48,938 bases of DNA, taken from positions 1 to 48,938 of the forward strand of contig JAFZIJ010000172.1 of NCBI GenBank assembly GCA_017554445.1, in the 5' to 3' direction. This DNA is from Victivallales bacterium. GTDB taxonomy: Bacteria > Verrucomicrobiota > Lentisphaeria > Oligosphaerales > Oligosphaeraceae. Positions 1 through 8,573 of this stretch are shown one piece after another. The number at the start of each line of letters is the position of its first letter. Position 1 is the stretch's first letter. The notes beneath the pieces were generated by a model. That model searched no databases. It was not told the DNA's origin and worked only from the letters and a program-made list of their open reading frames with translations. Both the position numbers and the translations under genes were made by a program.

Positions 1-120
1 CAACGGCGGGACGCCGTCGTTACCACGCCAACGGCGGGACGCCGTCGTTACCACGCCAACGGCGGGACGCCGTCGTTACCACGCCAACGGCGGGACGCCG
101 TCGTTACCACGCCAACGGCC
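1..120. repeat. 28-bp tandem repeat with GC hairpin
   Basis: Four complete head-to-tail 28-bp units begin at 1, 29, 57 and 85, followed by a partial fifth at 113. Each unit contains the perfect inverted repeat ACGGCG-GGA-CGCCGT, so every copy can form a 6-bp-stem hairpin. A diverged version of the same unit recurs at 14491-14549, so this is a dispersed family rather than a local slippage product. The tract continues to the left edge of the window, so its full copy number is unknown. There are no spacers between units, so it is not a CRISPR array. Confidence 0.95.
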
Positions 121-209
121 CTCCTGAAAACTTGATTTTCCATAATCTTTCTATTATTATAGAAAGAAACGAAAACAAACCACCAACGGCCATTGGATAT
201 TCACCAATC

Positions 210-1244
210 ATGTCACATTCACCTTTCACCCGCATTGGCGTCATCAATTGGGACTGCAGCGTCCCATCGGAAACCACTTTTTTCGGTCGTTACGCCACGC
301 AATCGCTCGGGCCGCGCGAATTCCGCGACCGCACGCCATACTACGCCATTGAAACGGGTCCCGACACGATTTTATATCGCGAGAGGAATGTCTCCGATTA
401 CGAAATCGAACTTCGCCACGCCATCACCGCCGGCATCGACTATTTCGCCTACTGCTGGTATGACCGCAAGCCGCATGCGGACCATGTCGTGAACGGATCC
501 GCCACCACCGTCGATGACACCGTTTGTGAATTGGTCGATGCACGCCTCAAGCATCTGGCCAGTCCATTGCGTGACCAGATTGGCCTCTGCGCCATTCTCA
601 TCACATGCCATCCCTATACGGATGAAGAACTTGCGGATCTGACTGAAACGATGAAACAGCCCTGTTATGAAAAAATCGACGGGCGGCCATTGATTTATCT
701 CTTCCCCGGCCCGTGGCAGGAACTGATTGAACGGCTACGTAGTTGCTGCAAAAATGCAGGCGTCGCCGAACCATATGCCGTCATGCTGACAGACAGAATT
801 TCGCCTACCGACGCGACGAAAGTGCAGGCCCTCTCCGCATATGCGGGAGCCACCGCACAGGCCAAGACATGGAATGAATTCTTTGAACAGGAATTGGCCC
901 GCAACGATGTGCGGGCCGGCAACGGCCTGCCCGTCATCCCGCATTTCTCCATGGGCTGGAATCCGACTCCGCGCATCAAAAATCCCGTGCCATGGACATC
1001 TTATCCGGAAGGCGTCTATACGTCGCCCGCCACCGTAGAAGAACTGTTCGCCGCCGCCAATCGCCTTAAATCATGGGCGATAGAGCATCGCGACCTCTGC
1101 CCGACAGGCCATGTCTTGACGTTCGCCTGGAACGAATTTGAGGAAGGCGCATGGATCTGTCCCACGCTCGGCTCCGCCGCCGACAAGCCTGATACACGCT
1201 ACTGTGACGCTTTTGCGAAAATCTCCGCCGCATGGCGGCAATAA
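210..1244 (+). CDS. Glycoside hydrolase family 71/99-like protein
   Basis: A 344-aa protein resembling the GH71/GH99-like (WbsX-like) TIM-barrel proteins. These are inferred to be endo-acting glycosidases or glycosyltransferase-associated hydrolases. The N-terminal third has the typical run GIDYFAYCWYDRK, and the C-terminus has FAWNEFEEGAWICPT, the conserved family ending with acidic residues. No signal peptide is seen, so it may be cytoplasmic. I chose the ATG at 210 because similarity begins directly after it. The frame is open back to a TTG at 132, and that 26-residue extension is low in complexity. Neither start has a clear Shine-Dalgarno sequence. The GH28-like gene follows 73 bp downstream on the same strand, suggesting a carbohydrate-utilisation pair. 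Exact substrate unknown. Confidence 0.7.
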   Translation: MSHSPFTRIGVINWDCSVPSETTFFGRYATQSLGPREFRDRTPYYAIETGPDTILYRERNVSDYEIELRHAITAGIDYFAYCWYDRKPHADHVVNGSATTVDDTVCELVDARLKHLASPLRDQIGLCAILITCHPYTDEELADLTETMKQPCYEKIDGRPLIYLFPGPWQELIERLRSCCKNAGVAEPYAVMLTDRISPTDATKVQALSAYAGATAQAKTWNEFFEQELARNDVRAGNGLPVIPHFSMGWNPTPRIKNPVPWTSYPEGVYTSPATVEELFAAANRLKSWAIEHRDLCPTGHVLTFAWNEFEEGAWICPTLGSAADKPDTRYCDAFAKISAAWRQ

Positions 1245-1265
1245 TATCCGTCGATTGTCTCAGAA

Positions 1266-1290
1266 GTCCCATCAGTCCCATTTGTCCCAT
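1266..1290. repeat. 9-bp tandem motif GTCCCATNN x3
   Basis: GTCCCAT occurs at 1266, 1275 and 1284, an exact 9-bp period, in the gap between the two glycosidase genes. It is a small intergenic microsatellite with no coding role seen. Confidence 0.7.
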
Positions 1291-1317
1291 TAAAACGACA
1301 TTTATAAAAAATCCGCC

Positions 1318-2829
1318 ATGTTCAAAATCTATCCTGTCACTGAAACCACACCGCCGCCTGCGGACTACGCCGTAAAAATCAACGGCCAGCCCGTGCCGCT
1401 CAATTTCGCCCGTGTGTCGAAGGAACCTTTCAACCGTCGCTGGCCCGGCCATCAGCGCCAATTGGACCAGAGCGAAGAGACCGCGTTTGTCTCCCTCGCC
1501 GCAGACGAGCTGTTGACCATCGAAGTGGCCTCCCTCCGCCACAAGCCTCTCGCTCGCGCCGTTGTCCGTCCGTTGTCGCTTGGTGTCAAGCCGGAGATGC
1601 GAGATGGCGTGGCGCATTTCACCATTCCCGGAAACGCCTATTTCACATTCGAGCCGGATGGACGCCACAACGCCCTGCATTTCTTCATCGACCCGCCGGC
1701 GGACTATGGAATCTCCCCTGATGATCCATCGGTCATTTATTACGGCCGTGGCATCCATGAAGTCGGCATGATCGATCTGAAAGACGGGCAGACTCTTTTC
1801 ATCGACGAAGGAGCCGTGGTTTTCGCATGCATCCGCGCCTTTGACGCCAAAAACATCCGTATTCTTGGACGGGGCATTCTCGACAACAGCCACAATCGTG
1901 AAACCATCCATTTCGAGGCCAATGAAGAGCACAACAATGCCGCGGTGAACAATGCGACACGGCTACATACCATCCAGTTGGAATACTGCACCAACGTCGT
2001 CATCGACGGTATCACCATCCGTGACAGCCTGGTCTATAACATCCGCCCCATCGGATGCCGCAATATCAGCATCTCCAACGTGAAAATCATCGGTTGCTGG
2101 CGCTACAATTCCGACGGCATCGACATGCACAATTGCGAGAATGTTTTGATTGACCACTGTTTCCTGCGGACGTTCGACGACGCCGTCTGTGTGAAGGGCT
2201 TCGACTGCTACTACGAAGGCGACGTGGAGGCGGCCGTCCAAACGGCGATGCACTACAAAGGCGGCAACTACGAGAACTTCCGCCATGTTCTCGTGCGTGA
2301 TTGCGTCATCTGGAACGACTGGGGCAAGAGTCTTGAGATCGGTGCCGAAACGCGCGCCGAAGAAATCTGCCATGTGCAGTTCGAAAATTGCAAAATCATC
2401 CACGCCATAGGCGTCGTCATGGATTGCTGCAATGTAGATTACGCCAGAGTTCACGACATCACTTGGAGCGACATCGACATTGAGTACGACGATGTCATCC
2501 CGCCGCCCGCCATCCAAGGCTCGGATGCGGAGACCTACAAGCCTGTCATCCGCGACTATCAACCGGCGGTCGGCTGTGCAATCGTCCTATTCCATCCGGA
2601 ATATTCGGCCGGCGGCGGCCGTCGCGGCATCAACGAAAATCTCGTCTTTGAAAACATCCGCCTCTTCTCGAACAAGCGCCCCAGATTCTACTTCTGCGGC
2701 TTTGACGCGAAGCATCCGACGCGAAATGTCGTCATCCGGAATTTCCAACTCAACGGCAGAAAGCTCCGGAAGGAAGACTATGACCTCCAGCTCGGAGAGT
2801 TCTGCGAGAACATACGGGCGGAGGAATAA
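1318..2829 (+). CDS. GH28-like right-handed beta-helix protein (polygalacturonase-like)
   Basis: A 503-aa protein with a GH28/pectin-lyase-fold beta-helix. GH28 enzymes hydrolyse galacturonan or related pectic chains with three clustered aspartates. Here the family NTDGID signature reads NSDGID near residue 265, followed about 20 residues later by DDAVC. Both active-site aspartate groups therefore look present. Asn/His-rich ladder repeats (VLIDHC, NISISNVKI, NVVIRNFQL) run through residues 170-490. About 120 N-terminal residues form a separate beta-rich domain, as in several GH28 proteins of PVC and Bacteroidota bacteria. There is no signal peptide and no obvious ribosome binding site before the ATG. 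It is probably co-transcribed with the upstream GH71/99-like gene. Substrate uncertain. Confidence 0.75.
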   Translation: MFKIYPVTETTPPPADYAVKINGQPVPLNFARVSKEPFNRRWPGHQRQLDQSEETAFVSLAADELLTIEVASLRHKPLARAVVRPLSLGVKPEMRDGVAHFTIPGNAYFTFEPDGRHNALHFFIDPPADYGISPDDPSVIYYGRGIHEVGMIDLKDGQTLFIDEGAVVFACIRAFDAKNIRILGRGILDNSHNRETIHFEANEEHNNAAVNNATRLHTIQLEYCTNVVIDGITIRDSLVYNIRPIGCRNISISNVKIIGCWRYNSDGIDMHNCENVLIDHCFLRTFDDAVCVKGFDCYYEGDVEAAVQTAMHYKGGNYENFRHVLVRDCVIWNDWGKSLEIGAETRAEEICHVQFENCKIIHAIGVVMDCCNVDYARVHDITWSDIDIEYDDVIPPPAIQGSDAETYKPVIRDYQPAVGCAIVLFHPEYSAGGGRRGINENLVFENIRLFSNKRPRFYFCGFDAKHPTRNVVIRNFQLNGRKLRKEDYDLQLGEFCENIRAEE

Positions 2830-2837
2830 GAATCATC

Positions 2838-2862
2838 GCCGTTCGTGCCTCGGCACGACGGC
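2838..2862 (+). terminator. Strong hairpin after the GH28-like gene
   Basis: The stem GCCG-(t)-TCGTGC pairs with GCACGA-CGGC around a CTCG loop, 9 bp after the stop codon. No U-tract follows (CATAAAAAC), so it is either a weak terminator or a 3'-end-protecting hairpin. Confidence 0.35.
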
Positions 2863-2902
2863 CATAAAAACATCCCTTTATTTGCTGTATTAAAGTGCCC
2901 AT

Positions 2903-3346
2903 ATGATTTCGTTGCGCCATTTCTTGGAAACGGATGCGGAGCTTCTGCAGGCCAATCAATTATATAACAAAAGCAAAGAAGACATTCTTTCGCTGATCCA
3001 TGAATGGAAGACAAAATCATATAACGGAAAGTATTTTGAAATATTTGCGGTTGTGAATAATACAACTGTCGTTGGTTCAATTTCGTTATATGAACACAGC
3101 CCATCCATCGCCTCGATCGGCGTGGAGATTTTTGCAGATCAAAGATGTCATGGATATGCCGCTGATGCCATGCGTCTCCTATTAACATACGCCAAGGGAA
3201 AAGGATACAGAATCATCCAACAGCAAGTTCGCACTGACAATCTGCCAAGTATCAAGTTACACGAAAAGCTTGGTTTTGAAACGGACGGATATGTCTATGT
3301 AAACAGAAAAGGCCATGACATCATTCTTTTTCTAAAAACATTGTGA
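2903..3346 (+). CDS. GNAT family N-acetyltransferase (RimJ/RimL-like)
   Basis: A 147-aa protein with the GNAT acetyl-CoA-binding fold. The beta4 strand/pyrophosphate loop region reads GVEIFADQRCHGYAADAM. It is followed by helix LLLTYAKGKGYRIIQQQV and the late-family motif NLPSIKLHEKLGFETDG, diagnostic of RimJ/RimL-type acetyltransferases. The acceptor could be a protein N-terminus, an amino sugar or a small molecule; nothing in the neighbourhood decides this. Codon use is AT-richer than in the glycosidase genes before it, hinting at separate origin. It is convergent with the secreted beta-helix gene on the other strand, 50 bp away. Confidence 0.8.
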   Translation: MISLRHFLETDAELLQANQLYNKSKEDILSLIHEWKTKSYNGKYFEIFAVVNNTTVVGSISLYEHSPSIASIGVEIFADQRCHGYAADAMRLLLTYAKGKGYRIIQQQVRTDNLPSIKLHEKLGFETDGYVYVNRKGHDIILFLKTL

Positions 3347-3396
3347 CAATGGATGCCTTGCGGATATGCAGGCAGAGCCCTGATGATTTTATGGAA

Positions 3397-5715
3397 CTAC
3401 TTCAGGCCAGGATGGTTCAACTGGAGATCGAGGAGGCCGACACGGCGGAAATCCTCCAGCGTGGCTTGAATTTGAGCACGTATTTCATCAACAGATGCAT
3501 CTGCATGGGTATGGAAAAAATGCTCGACGGTTTCGGTTTTGGCGGGTGAGCCGCCTGTGGCGAGAAAACACGCCCGGAATGAGCCGTCCTGCGGCCATTC
3601 GAGTGAATGCTGGTAGTAGTAGGACGCGACCTCCAGATAGTCCACGCTCGCACCGTTCTGTGTTTGCCAAGTTGCCACGCCATTAAGATTGTTGTTGTAA
3701 TATTGCGGATACAGTAGCGTGATCTGGCCATGATAGCCGTCCACTATCCGAGGCCTGTTCTCGACTTTGATCGAGCCTAGCGATATGCGGCCGGACGGCA
3801 ATGCGGCATTGCCCATAATACGGTAGAGCGTGATGCATTGTTCATTGTAGAAGTCGGTCATGACCAATGAGTTGTTGTCCTCCACCCAGATGCACGGATT
3901 GCAAATTTCCAGAAGTGCGAACTGGAAAGCGGTGATGCCGTTACGATTTGGATTCTCGCCTTTGACGTGCATCGTGCCTTCGTAATGGCTGTCGATCAGA
4001 ATAGTCGCCGCGGCGCAATTCTTGAAGACCATGTTCCCGTAGGTGGCGATGGAATGGACGACATCATGCGGGCCAAGATTTTCAAAATGCAGCCCGCGCA
4101 CATCAGGCTCGGCGACAAGCCAGCCATGCCCCCGCACATTGTCGTAGAGCGTGTAGGAATCTTCCGCGCCACCCGTGTGGAGGACGTCTTTGCCGTCGCG
4201 CCGTCCGCCCATTCGCATAAACTGCAAATCAATGATTCCAAGAGATTTCGGAGAATTCACATGCAACAATGCATGGCCTTCCTCCCCATACCATGAGAGC
4301 GTGGTGCCTAGGCCGGAACCGCCGAAATACCAGTCTTCACCGTCGAGTTCAAGCGTCTGCCGGACGGTGTAGTGACCATGCGGAATATAGACCATCGCGC
4401 CATGGCCATGCGCCTTGGCGGCGGTGATGGCGGCCTGGAAAGCGGCTGTGTCGTCGGCTTCGCCGCCTTTGGCGCCGTAATCACGCTTGACATCGAATAT
4501 CTTGCCTGGAATCACGGCAACGTACGGCTTGTCGGTGCGAACGGCGTGGGCGACTTCGGTCTTGAGAAAGGAAGTGCGCGGAGTGAGTCCGCTCACGGGA
4601 TATTGGCTTGCGTTGCTGAAGTCAAAAACACGCTGGGCGTTCTTCATCCCACCCGCAAAAACGTTGTTGGCGGACACCAGCTTGAAGTCTGGATTCAGCA
4701 TATTGCCGCCGACCAGCTTTTCCGTGTCAGTATGGCGGAAGGCGACGGCTGGAGCGTTTACATTGGAATCGGCGGGCTTGATGGAAGTGTCGAAGATCAA
4801 CGCGGGCACGACGTTCTGGAGGATGGCGCCGTCGGGTGACGTAAAGCCTCCGATATGGCAGTCCTGTACGACGGTGGCGCAATGCGGATTCTCCTGAAGA
4901 AGGAAATGCGCACTGCCATAGGAGGTGCAGCGACGAATGGAAGGCGTGTGCTCGCAGAACGTTTGGAAATCGGCGGTTTTGCTGCGTTCAAAATGGCAGT
5001 CTCTTGCATAGAAATTTCCTTTGTTGGTGCGCACGGCAATGCCGCAGTCACGGAATTCGCAGCCGGAAATGACGCAGTCGTAGTCGTTGAAATGGCTCAG
5101 AAAAATGCCTATGCCGGAATTTTCGAAAAGGCAGTTCTCGATGCGATGCTCCGTGCAGGAGGTGTTGATTTTCACGCGGCTGGTCATGATTGCGGCCTGC
5201 CGCGCGTTCATGAAAGCACAGTGGCGGAACAAGTTATGGCTTTGGAAGCCAGGGCCGCCCATGTCGATGCACGAACTGGCCTTCTCTGCCGCGTCAAATT
5301 GCACGCCGATAATGCGGGATTGCAGAATGCCGGTCAGACGGAGCATCGGCTGGTCGGCAGGCCCATCCCATACAATTGTCGTGTCGCGGCCACAGCCGAT
5401 GATGGAGAAACCGCGCGGGCGTGTGGTTGAATCGAGCTGGTAGGTACCGTAAAAAAGCGTCTCCGTGATGCGGTAGCGGCCTGGCGGCAGATAGACCGTT
5501 CCGCCTTCGTGCGGTACCGCGGCCAAAGCGCATTGGAGAGCCGCCGTATCGTCCGCCACGCCGTCGCCGACGGCTTTGACGTTGTTCCAAGTGTGTGGTG
5601 TCTTCACGTCCATCCAGTCCGAACGAACTTCCCATGGAATGGATGGTATTTGCGGAGCCGCGAACAGGGAGACGCTAAGTGACAAAGTAAAGATGATAGA
5701 ATTTATGTTTTTCAT
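3397..5715 (-). CDS. Secreted two-domain pectate-lyase-superfamily protein
   Basis: A 772-aa protein with a signal peptide (KN start, hydrophobic IIFTLSLSVSLFAA, cleavage near residue 20). Two consecutive pectate_lyase_3/GH55-like beta-helix domains follow. The first begins near residue 45 (NVKAVGDGVADDTAALQ, then GGTVYLPPGRYRI). The second begins near residue 410 (FDVKRDYGAKGGEADDTAAF, then GAMVYIPHGHYTV). The matching entry motifs show an internal duplication, as in GH55 and rhamnogalacturonase-like proteins. A TTG lies two codons upstream, but the ATG at 5715 immediately precedes the lysine of the signal peptide. A -35/-10-like pair (TTGTCG, 16 bp, TATAAT at 5725-5730) sits so close that the mRNA would be almost leaderless. 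Probably an extracellular or periplasmic polysaccharide-active enzyme; substrate unknown. Confidence 0.72.
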   Translation of the reverse strand: MKNINSIIFTLSLSVSLFAAPQIPSIPWEVRSDWMDVKTPHTWNNVKAVGDGVADDTAALQCALAAVPHEGGTVYLPPGRYRITETLFYGTYQLDSTTRPRGFSIIGCGRDTTIVWDGPADQPMLRLTGILQSRIIGVQFDAAEKASSCIDMGGPGFQSHNLFRHCAFMNARQAAIMTSRVKINTSCTEHRIENCLFENSGIGIFLSHFNDYDCVISGCEFRDCGIAVRTNKGNFYARDCHFERSKTADFQTFCEHTPSIRRCTSYGSAHFLLQENPHCATVVQDCHIGGFTSPDGAILQNVVPALIFDTSIKPADSNVNAPAVAFRHTDTEKLVGGNMLNPDFKLVSANNVFAGGMKNAQRVFDFSNASQYPVSGLTPRTSFLKTEVAHAVRTDKPYVAVIPGKIFDVKRDYGAKGGEADDTAAFQAAITAAKAHGHGAMVYIPHGHYTVRQTLELDGEDWYFGGSGLGTTLSWYGEEGHALLHVNSPKSLGIIDLQFMRMGGRRDGKDVLHTGGAEDSYTLYDNVRGHGWLVAEPDVRGLHFENLGPHDVVHSIATYGNMVFKNCAAATILIDSHYEGTMHVKGENPNRNGITAFQFALLEICNPCIWVEDNNSLVMTDFYNEQCITLYRIMGNAALPSGRISLGSIKVENRPRIVDGYHGQITLLYPQYYNNNLNGVATWQTQNGASVDYLEVASYYYQHSLEWPQDGSFRACFLATGGSPAKTETVEHFFHTHADASVDEIRAQIQATLEDFRRVGLLDLQLNHPGLK

Positions 5716-5889
5716 TTTCAATGTATTATATAAGAAATCATTTACACGACAAAAAGCTGTTTTTTGTATTCACATGGCATGGTCCAACAATTCTATTATA
5801 ATCATGCCAGTTTTGTTTGCAAACACCAAAACCGCATTTTACATTAATCATCTCTTTGTATTGAACAAATCTTTTTTAGGAAGATAACA
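5716..5889. promoter_or_regulatory. Divergent promoter region with TGTTTGCAAACA operator-like palindrome
   Basis: Between the two divergent genes, the plus strand carries TATAAT at 5797-5802 with no good -35. The perfect 12-bp palindrome TGTTTGCAAACA lies at 5814-5825, just downstream of the predicted start point, where a repressor would block transcription. A further inverted pair, TGGCATG (5775-5781) and CATGCCA (5803-5809), brackets the -10. The minus strand has a TATAAT at 5725-5730. The palindrome resembles LacI-family operators in symmetry only; the regulator is not in the window. Confidence 0.4.
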
Positions 5890-6729
5890 ATGGACAATTC
5901 TTACTTGCCGTATCAGAATGAATTGCAGGATTGCCTGTGGATGTGGGGGCATGAGACAGGCGTCTATGACGGTCCAGACAACTGCTACAACATCCCTGTC
6001 AGCGAACCGATCGGCATGGCGCATGCCTGCGGCTACATGGGCATTCCGAATGTCTGTTCCGTCCGCTGGGAGACTTGCGGCAAGGCGCATTTGTGGCAAT
6101 ACCGCAGCATGAAACGTTTCGGATGGGTCATCGGCCACAATCAGGAAACCTACGCGAAACTCTATCCGTTTGCGGAAAGTCTTGTGGCGGATTATCCCAA
6201 TTTCACGGCGTTCGAACTGGACGACTTTTTCGACAACCAGCCTGATGTCCTGCAACCGGATCCCAAAGGCGGCGAGACATTGGTTTCGCCTGCGTCATTG
6301 ACGTTGCAGGAATTGGACGCCCTCAAGAAACGGATGAAAACACTACCGCATCCCGTCGAACTGCGCATCGTCTTGTACGCCAGGCAGTTGAAGCCGACCA
6401 TCGTTCCAGCCTTGGATTATGCGGACACTGTCCTCTTCTGGACATGGAACGGAGCCGACATCAGCAAACTGCCGGAAAACTTCCATAAATATCGCGAACT
6501 GGCACCAAACAAACCGACGCTTCTCGGCATCTACATGTGGGATTTCGGCGACCGGAAACCGCTGGATCTCGGTTTCATGAAAGATCAGTTGGAAATCGCC
6601 TTGGCATGGTGGAAGAGCCGTGAAATCAATGGTCTAATCTTCCACTGCACGCCATTGGTGAACAAAAACCTCCCCGCCGTTGAATACTGCCGTGAATGGA
6701 TTGTGGAGCATGCAAAAGAAACAAGGTGA
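5890..6729 (+). CDS. Conserved-looking protein of unknown function (TIM-barrel-like)
   Basis: A 279-aa protein that I do not recognise as a named family. It is rich in Trp, Tyr and acidic residues, including CLWMWGHETGVYDGP, FTAFELDDFFDNQPDV, ADTVLFWTWNGADI and LGIYMWDFGDRKPLD. The alternation of hydrophobic strands ending in Asp/Glu looks like a (beta/alpha)8 glycosidase-like barrel, but this is only an impression. It has no signal peptide. The start is supported by AGGAAGA 7 bp upstream. It lies in the carbohydrate neighbourhood, is divergent from the secreted beta-helix gene, and shares a possible regulatory region with it. A six-base gap to the next gene suggests an operon. Confidence 0.6.
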   Translation: MDNSYLPYQNELQDCLWMWGHETGVYDGPDNCYNIPVSEPIGMAHACGYMGIPNVCSVRWETCGKAHLWQYRSMKRFGWVIGHNQETYAKLYPFAESLVADYPNFTAFELDDFFDNQPDVLQPDPKGGETLVSPASLTLQELDALKKRMKTLPHPVELRIVLYARQLKPTIVPALDYADTVLFWTWNGADISKLPENFHKYRELAPNKPTLLGIYMWDFGDRKPLDLGFMKDQLEIALAWWKSREINGLIFHCTPLVNKNLPAVEYCREWIVEHAKETR

Positions 6730-6735
6730 GATAGC

Positions 6736-7437
6736 ATGAGCCTTTTAGATTATGAATTTGAATCGGAATACGACTTGATGCTTTCCGCCTGGGGTGAAGG
6801 AACCGTGAAGGAAGGCAGTTTCCATACGAGTCTCAGCACAATCTACCGGAAATTCAAAAAGGAATATTCACGCGAGCCCAGAGATGTCTCCCTTTTGATT
6901 GAAGACACCTTCGCATACGGCTACGACTATGGTTTCACGGAAATCGACACAGCCTTCCTTGAACAAATAAATACGCTTGCGGAATTGATTCTGCCGAACT
7001 CGATAACAAATATCACCATGACGCCGACGTTGGAGCAAATTCTCAAGCGAAACAATGTCCTGATACGCGGTTCCTTTGATTCCTTCGCCGAAAAATTCGC
7101 AGCAGAGAACAAGCTTCATTTCAGACCTGCGAACTTTCTCTTCGCCAAGTATGTGTTTGAACCTGCACAGGAAACAACGTTGATGACCATGATGTTCAAA
7201 CGCAACGGCAACGTGGTCGTGGAGGAATCCGTCAGTTCCCCCGGTTCGTCTGCTGGAAATACCTTCGGCGGAACGTTCTACCATGATCTTCCGAAGAACT
7301 TCTACAAGGAGATGACAGTGGAGCAAATCGCCGGCATGTTCAGTGATCGCATGGCCAAAGCGATTCTCGAAAATGGCAGACTGGCCGATTTCATCGAAAA
7401 GGCCAAAACTCACAAGATATTCATGGGGAAGAACTAG
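6736..7437 (+). CDS. Hypothetical protein
   Basis: A 233-aa protein with no motif I recognise. It is soluble and mixed alpha/beta, with a Tyr/Phe-rich acidic N-terminus (SLLDYEFESEYDLMLSAWG) and a central segment MMFKRNGNVVVEES that could be a beta hairpin. The C-terminal helix is Lys-rich. It starts six bases after the preceding gene stops and 16 bases before the next begins, so these three genes probably form one transcript. The codon bias is intermediate between the GC-rich core and the AT-rich genes that follow. Confidence 0.6.
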   Translation: MSLLDYEFESEYDLMLSAWGEGTVKEGSFHTSLSTIYRKFKKEYSREPRDVSLLIEDTFAYGYDYGFTEIDTAFLEQINTLAELILPNSITNITMTPTLEQILKRNNVLIRGSFDSFAEKFAAENKLHFRPANFLFAKYVFEPAQETTLMTMMFKRNGNVVVEESVSSPGSSAGNTFGGTFYHDLPKNFYKEMTVEQIAGMFSDRMAKAILENGRLADFIEKAKTHKIFMGKN

Positions 7438-7453
7438 AAGAAGGGATTTATCG

Positions 7454-8479
7454 ATGTTCATTATTACAACGAAAGATATTGATACCATTCTTCATGATTT
7501 TAGTATTTCTGGTAAATGTGTCTCTTTTAATGAACTTCAGCGTTACCACTATGAGAAAGAAAACCCTTCATCTAAAGAAGTTCGGTTGATTGTAAAGGTT
7601 AAACTTGATAATAATCGAGAATGTGTCATTCGTTTCAAAAATGAAAAGAATGTCACGATTGATATCGTTAATGACCAGAGCCGCTTTGCAGTTCTTCTGG
7701 CCAACAATGGCATTGAAACCCCGACGGTATATTCTTCTGAGGGACAATTCGCTCGTAGATATCAGATAGGTGAATATGATGTTATCGTTACAGTCGAAAA
7801 CTTCGTAATAGGGGAACTACAGGAAGTCAATATTGAAACCGCTGAAAAGACGGGAAGGCTTCTTGCACGAATGCACAACATAGCTGAAACTTCTGATTTT
7901 CATGTTCAAAGCAAGGTTATATTTGACCCATTAAAAGAAAATGATTTGTTTAGTTTCGAAGATTTCACAGTGAATAAAGACTACCTAGTCACCATTGACA
8001 AGGCATTGTACAACAATATTATCAGAGAACATCAACTTCTTCTGCTGCAAGTACAATCCCTTAGAAAAGAATCTAAATATGCAGTGCAAGGTGATATCAG
8101 CATTAATAACCTATATCGAACTGCAAGTGGAAATATAGGGGTCTTTGACTTCAATCTCTGTGGTGACAATGTTCTTTATTTTGATTCCATCATGCAAGCT
8201 ATATATATAGCAAGGCTTATGGTTTATCCTAAAAATCTCTCTGAAAAGCATGAATCTGTCATTTTGCCAGCTTTTTTGAAAGGGTATCATCAGGAACGAC
8301 CTTTCACAGATAAGCAAAAGGAAACTTTTCCCTATCTATACGCCTTAATATCTGCCTTCTGGCTGTTTGATATGAAGTGGGATGAACACAACATAGGAAA
8401 AGCTGATCCAAATGACGTACATAAATGGATGAAAGAAATCTATAATCACATAAAAAACCTCCCCAAAATGCCTGTCTAA
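7454..8479 (+). CDS. APH-fold phosphotransferase (aminoglycoside/choline kinase superfamily)
   Basis: A 341-aa protein of the APH/choline kinase superfamily, which transfers the gamma-phosphate of ATP to a small hydroxyl compound. The catalytic loop appears as QGDISINNLY near residue 218, where Q replaces the usual H of HGD and the Asp and Asn are kept. The metal-binding aspartate follows in GVFDFNL about 20 residues later. The N-lobe contains VRLIVKVKL and the linker segment VENFVIGELQEV. I use the ATG at 7454, preceded by AAGAAGGG; the frame is open 37 codons further upstream but overlaps the preceding gene. Base composition is much lower in GC than the previous gene. Substrate cannot be told; drug resistance is not implied. 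Confidence 0.7.
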   Translation: MFIITTKDIDTILHDFSISGKCVSFNELQRYHYEKENPSSKEVRLIVKVKLDNNRECVIRFKNEKNVTIDIVNDQSRFAVLLANNGIETPTVYSSEGQFARRYQIGEYDVIVTVENFVIGELQEVNIETAEKTGRLLARMHNIAETSDFHVQSKVIFDPLKENDLFSFEDFTVNKDYLVTIDKALYNNIIREHQLLLLQVQSLRKESKYAVQGDISINNLYRTASGNIGVFDFNLCGDNVLYFDSIMQAIYIARLMVYPKNLSEKHESVILPAFLKGYHQERPFTDKQKETFPYLYALISAFWLFDMKWDEHNIGKADPNDVHKWMKEIYNHIKNLPKMPV

Positions 8480-8573
8480 AATTCCTAAGACAACATAAAA
8501 TCCATCGCAACATACGATTAGTGACAATTTTTATAATATAGATGTTCATCAACAAAACCAAGAATAAGGTTTT

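Noticed and set aside
1..120. Possible CRISPR array
   Set aside because: Units follow each other directly with no unique spacers and no cas genes; it is a simple tandem repeat.
1066..1932. 288-codon minus-strand frame across the GH71/99-GH28 junction
   Set aside because: It overlaps two better genes on the other strand and the intergenic microsatellite, with no family resemblance.
3343..3549. 68-codon frame after the acetyltransferase
   Set aside because: Mostly antisense to the 3' end of the secreted beta-helix gene; no ribosome site of its own and no motif.
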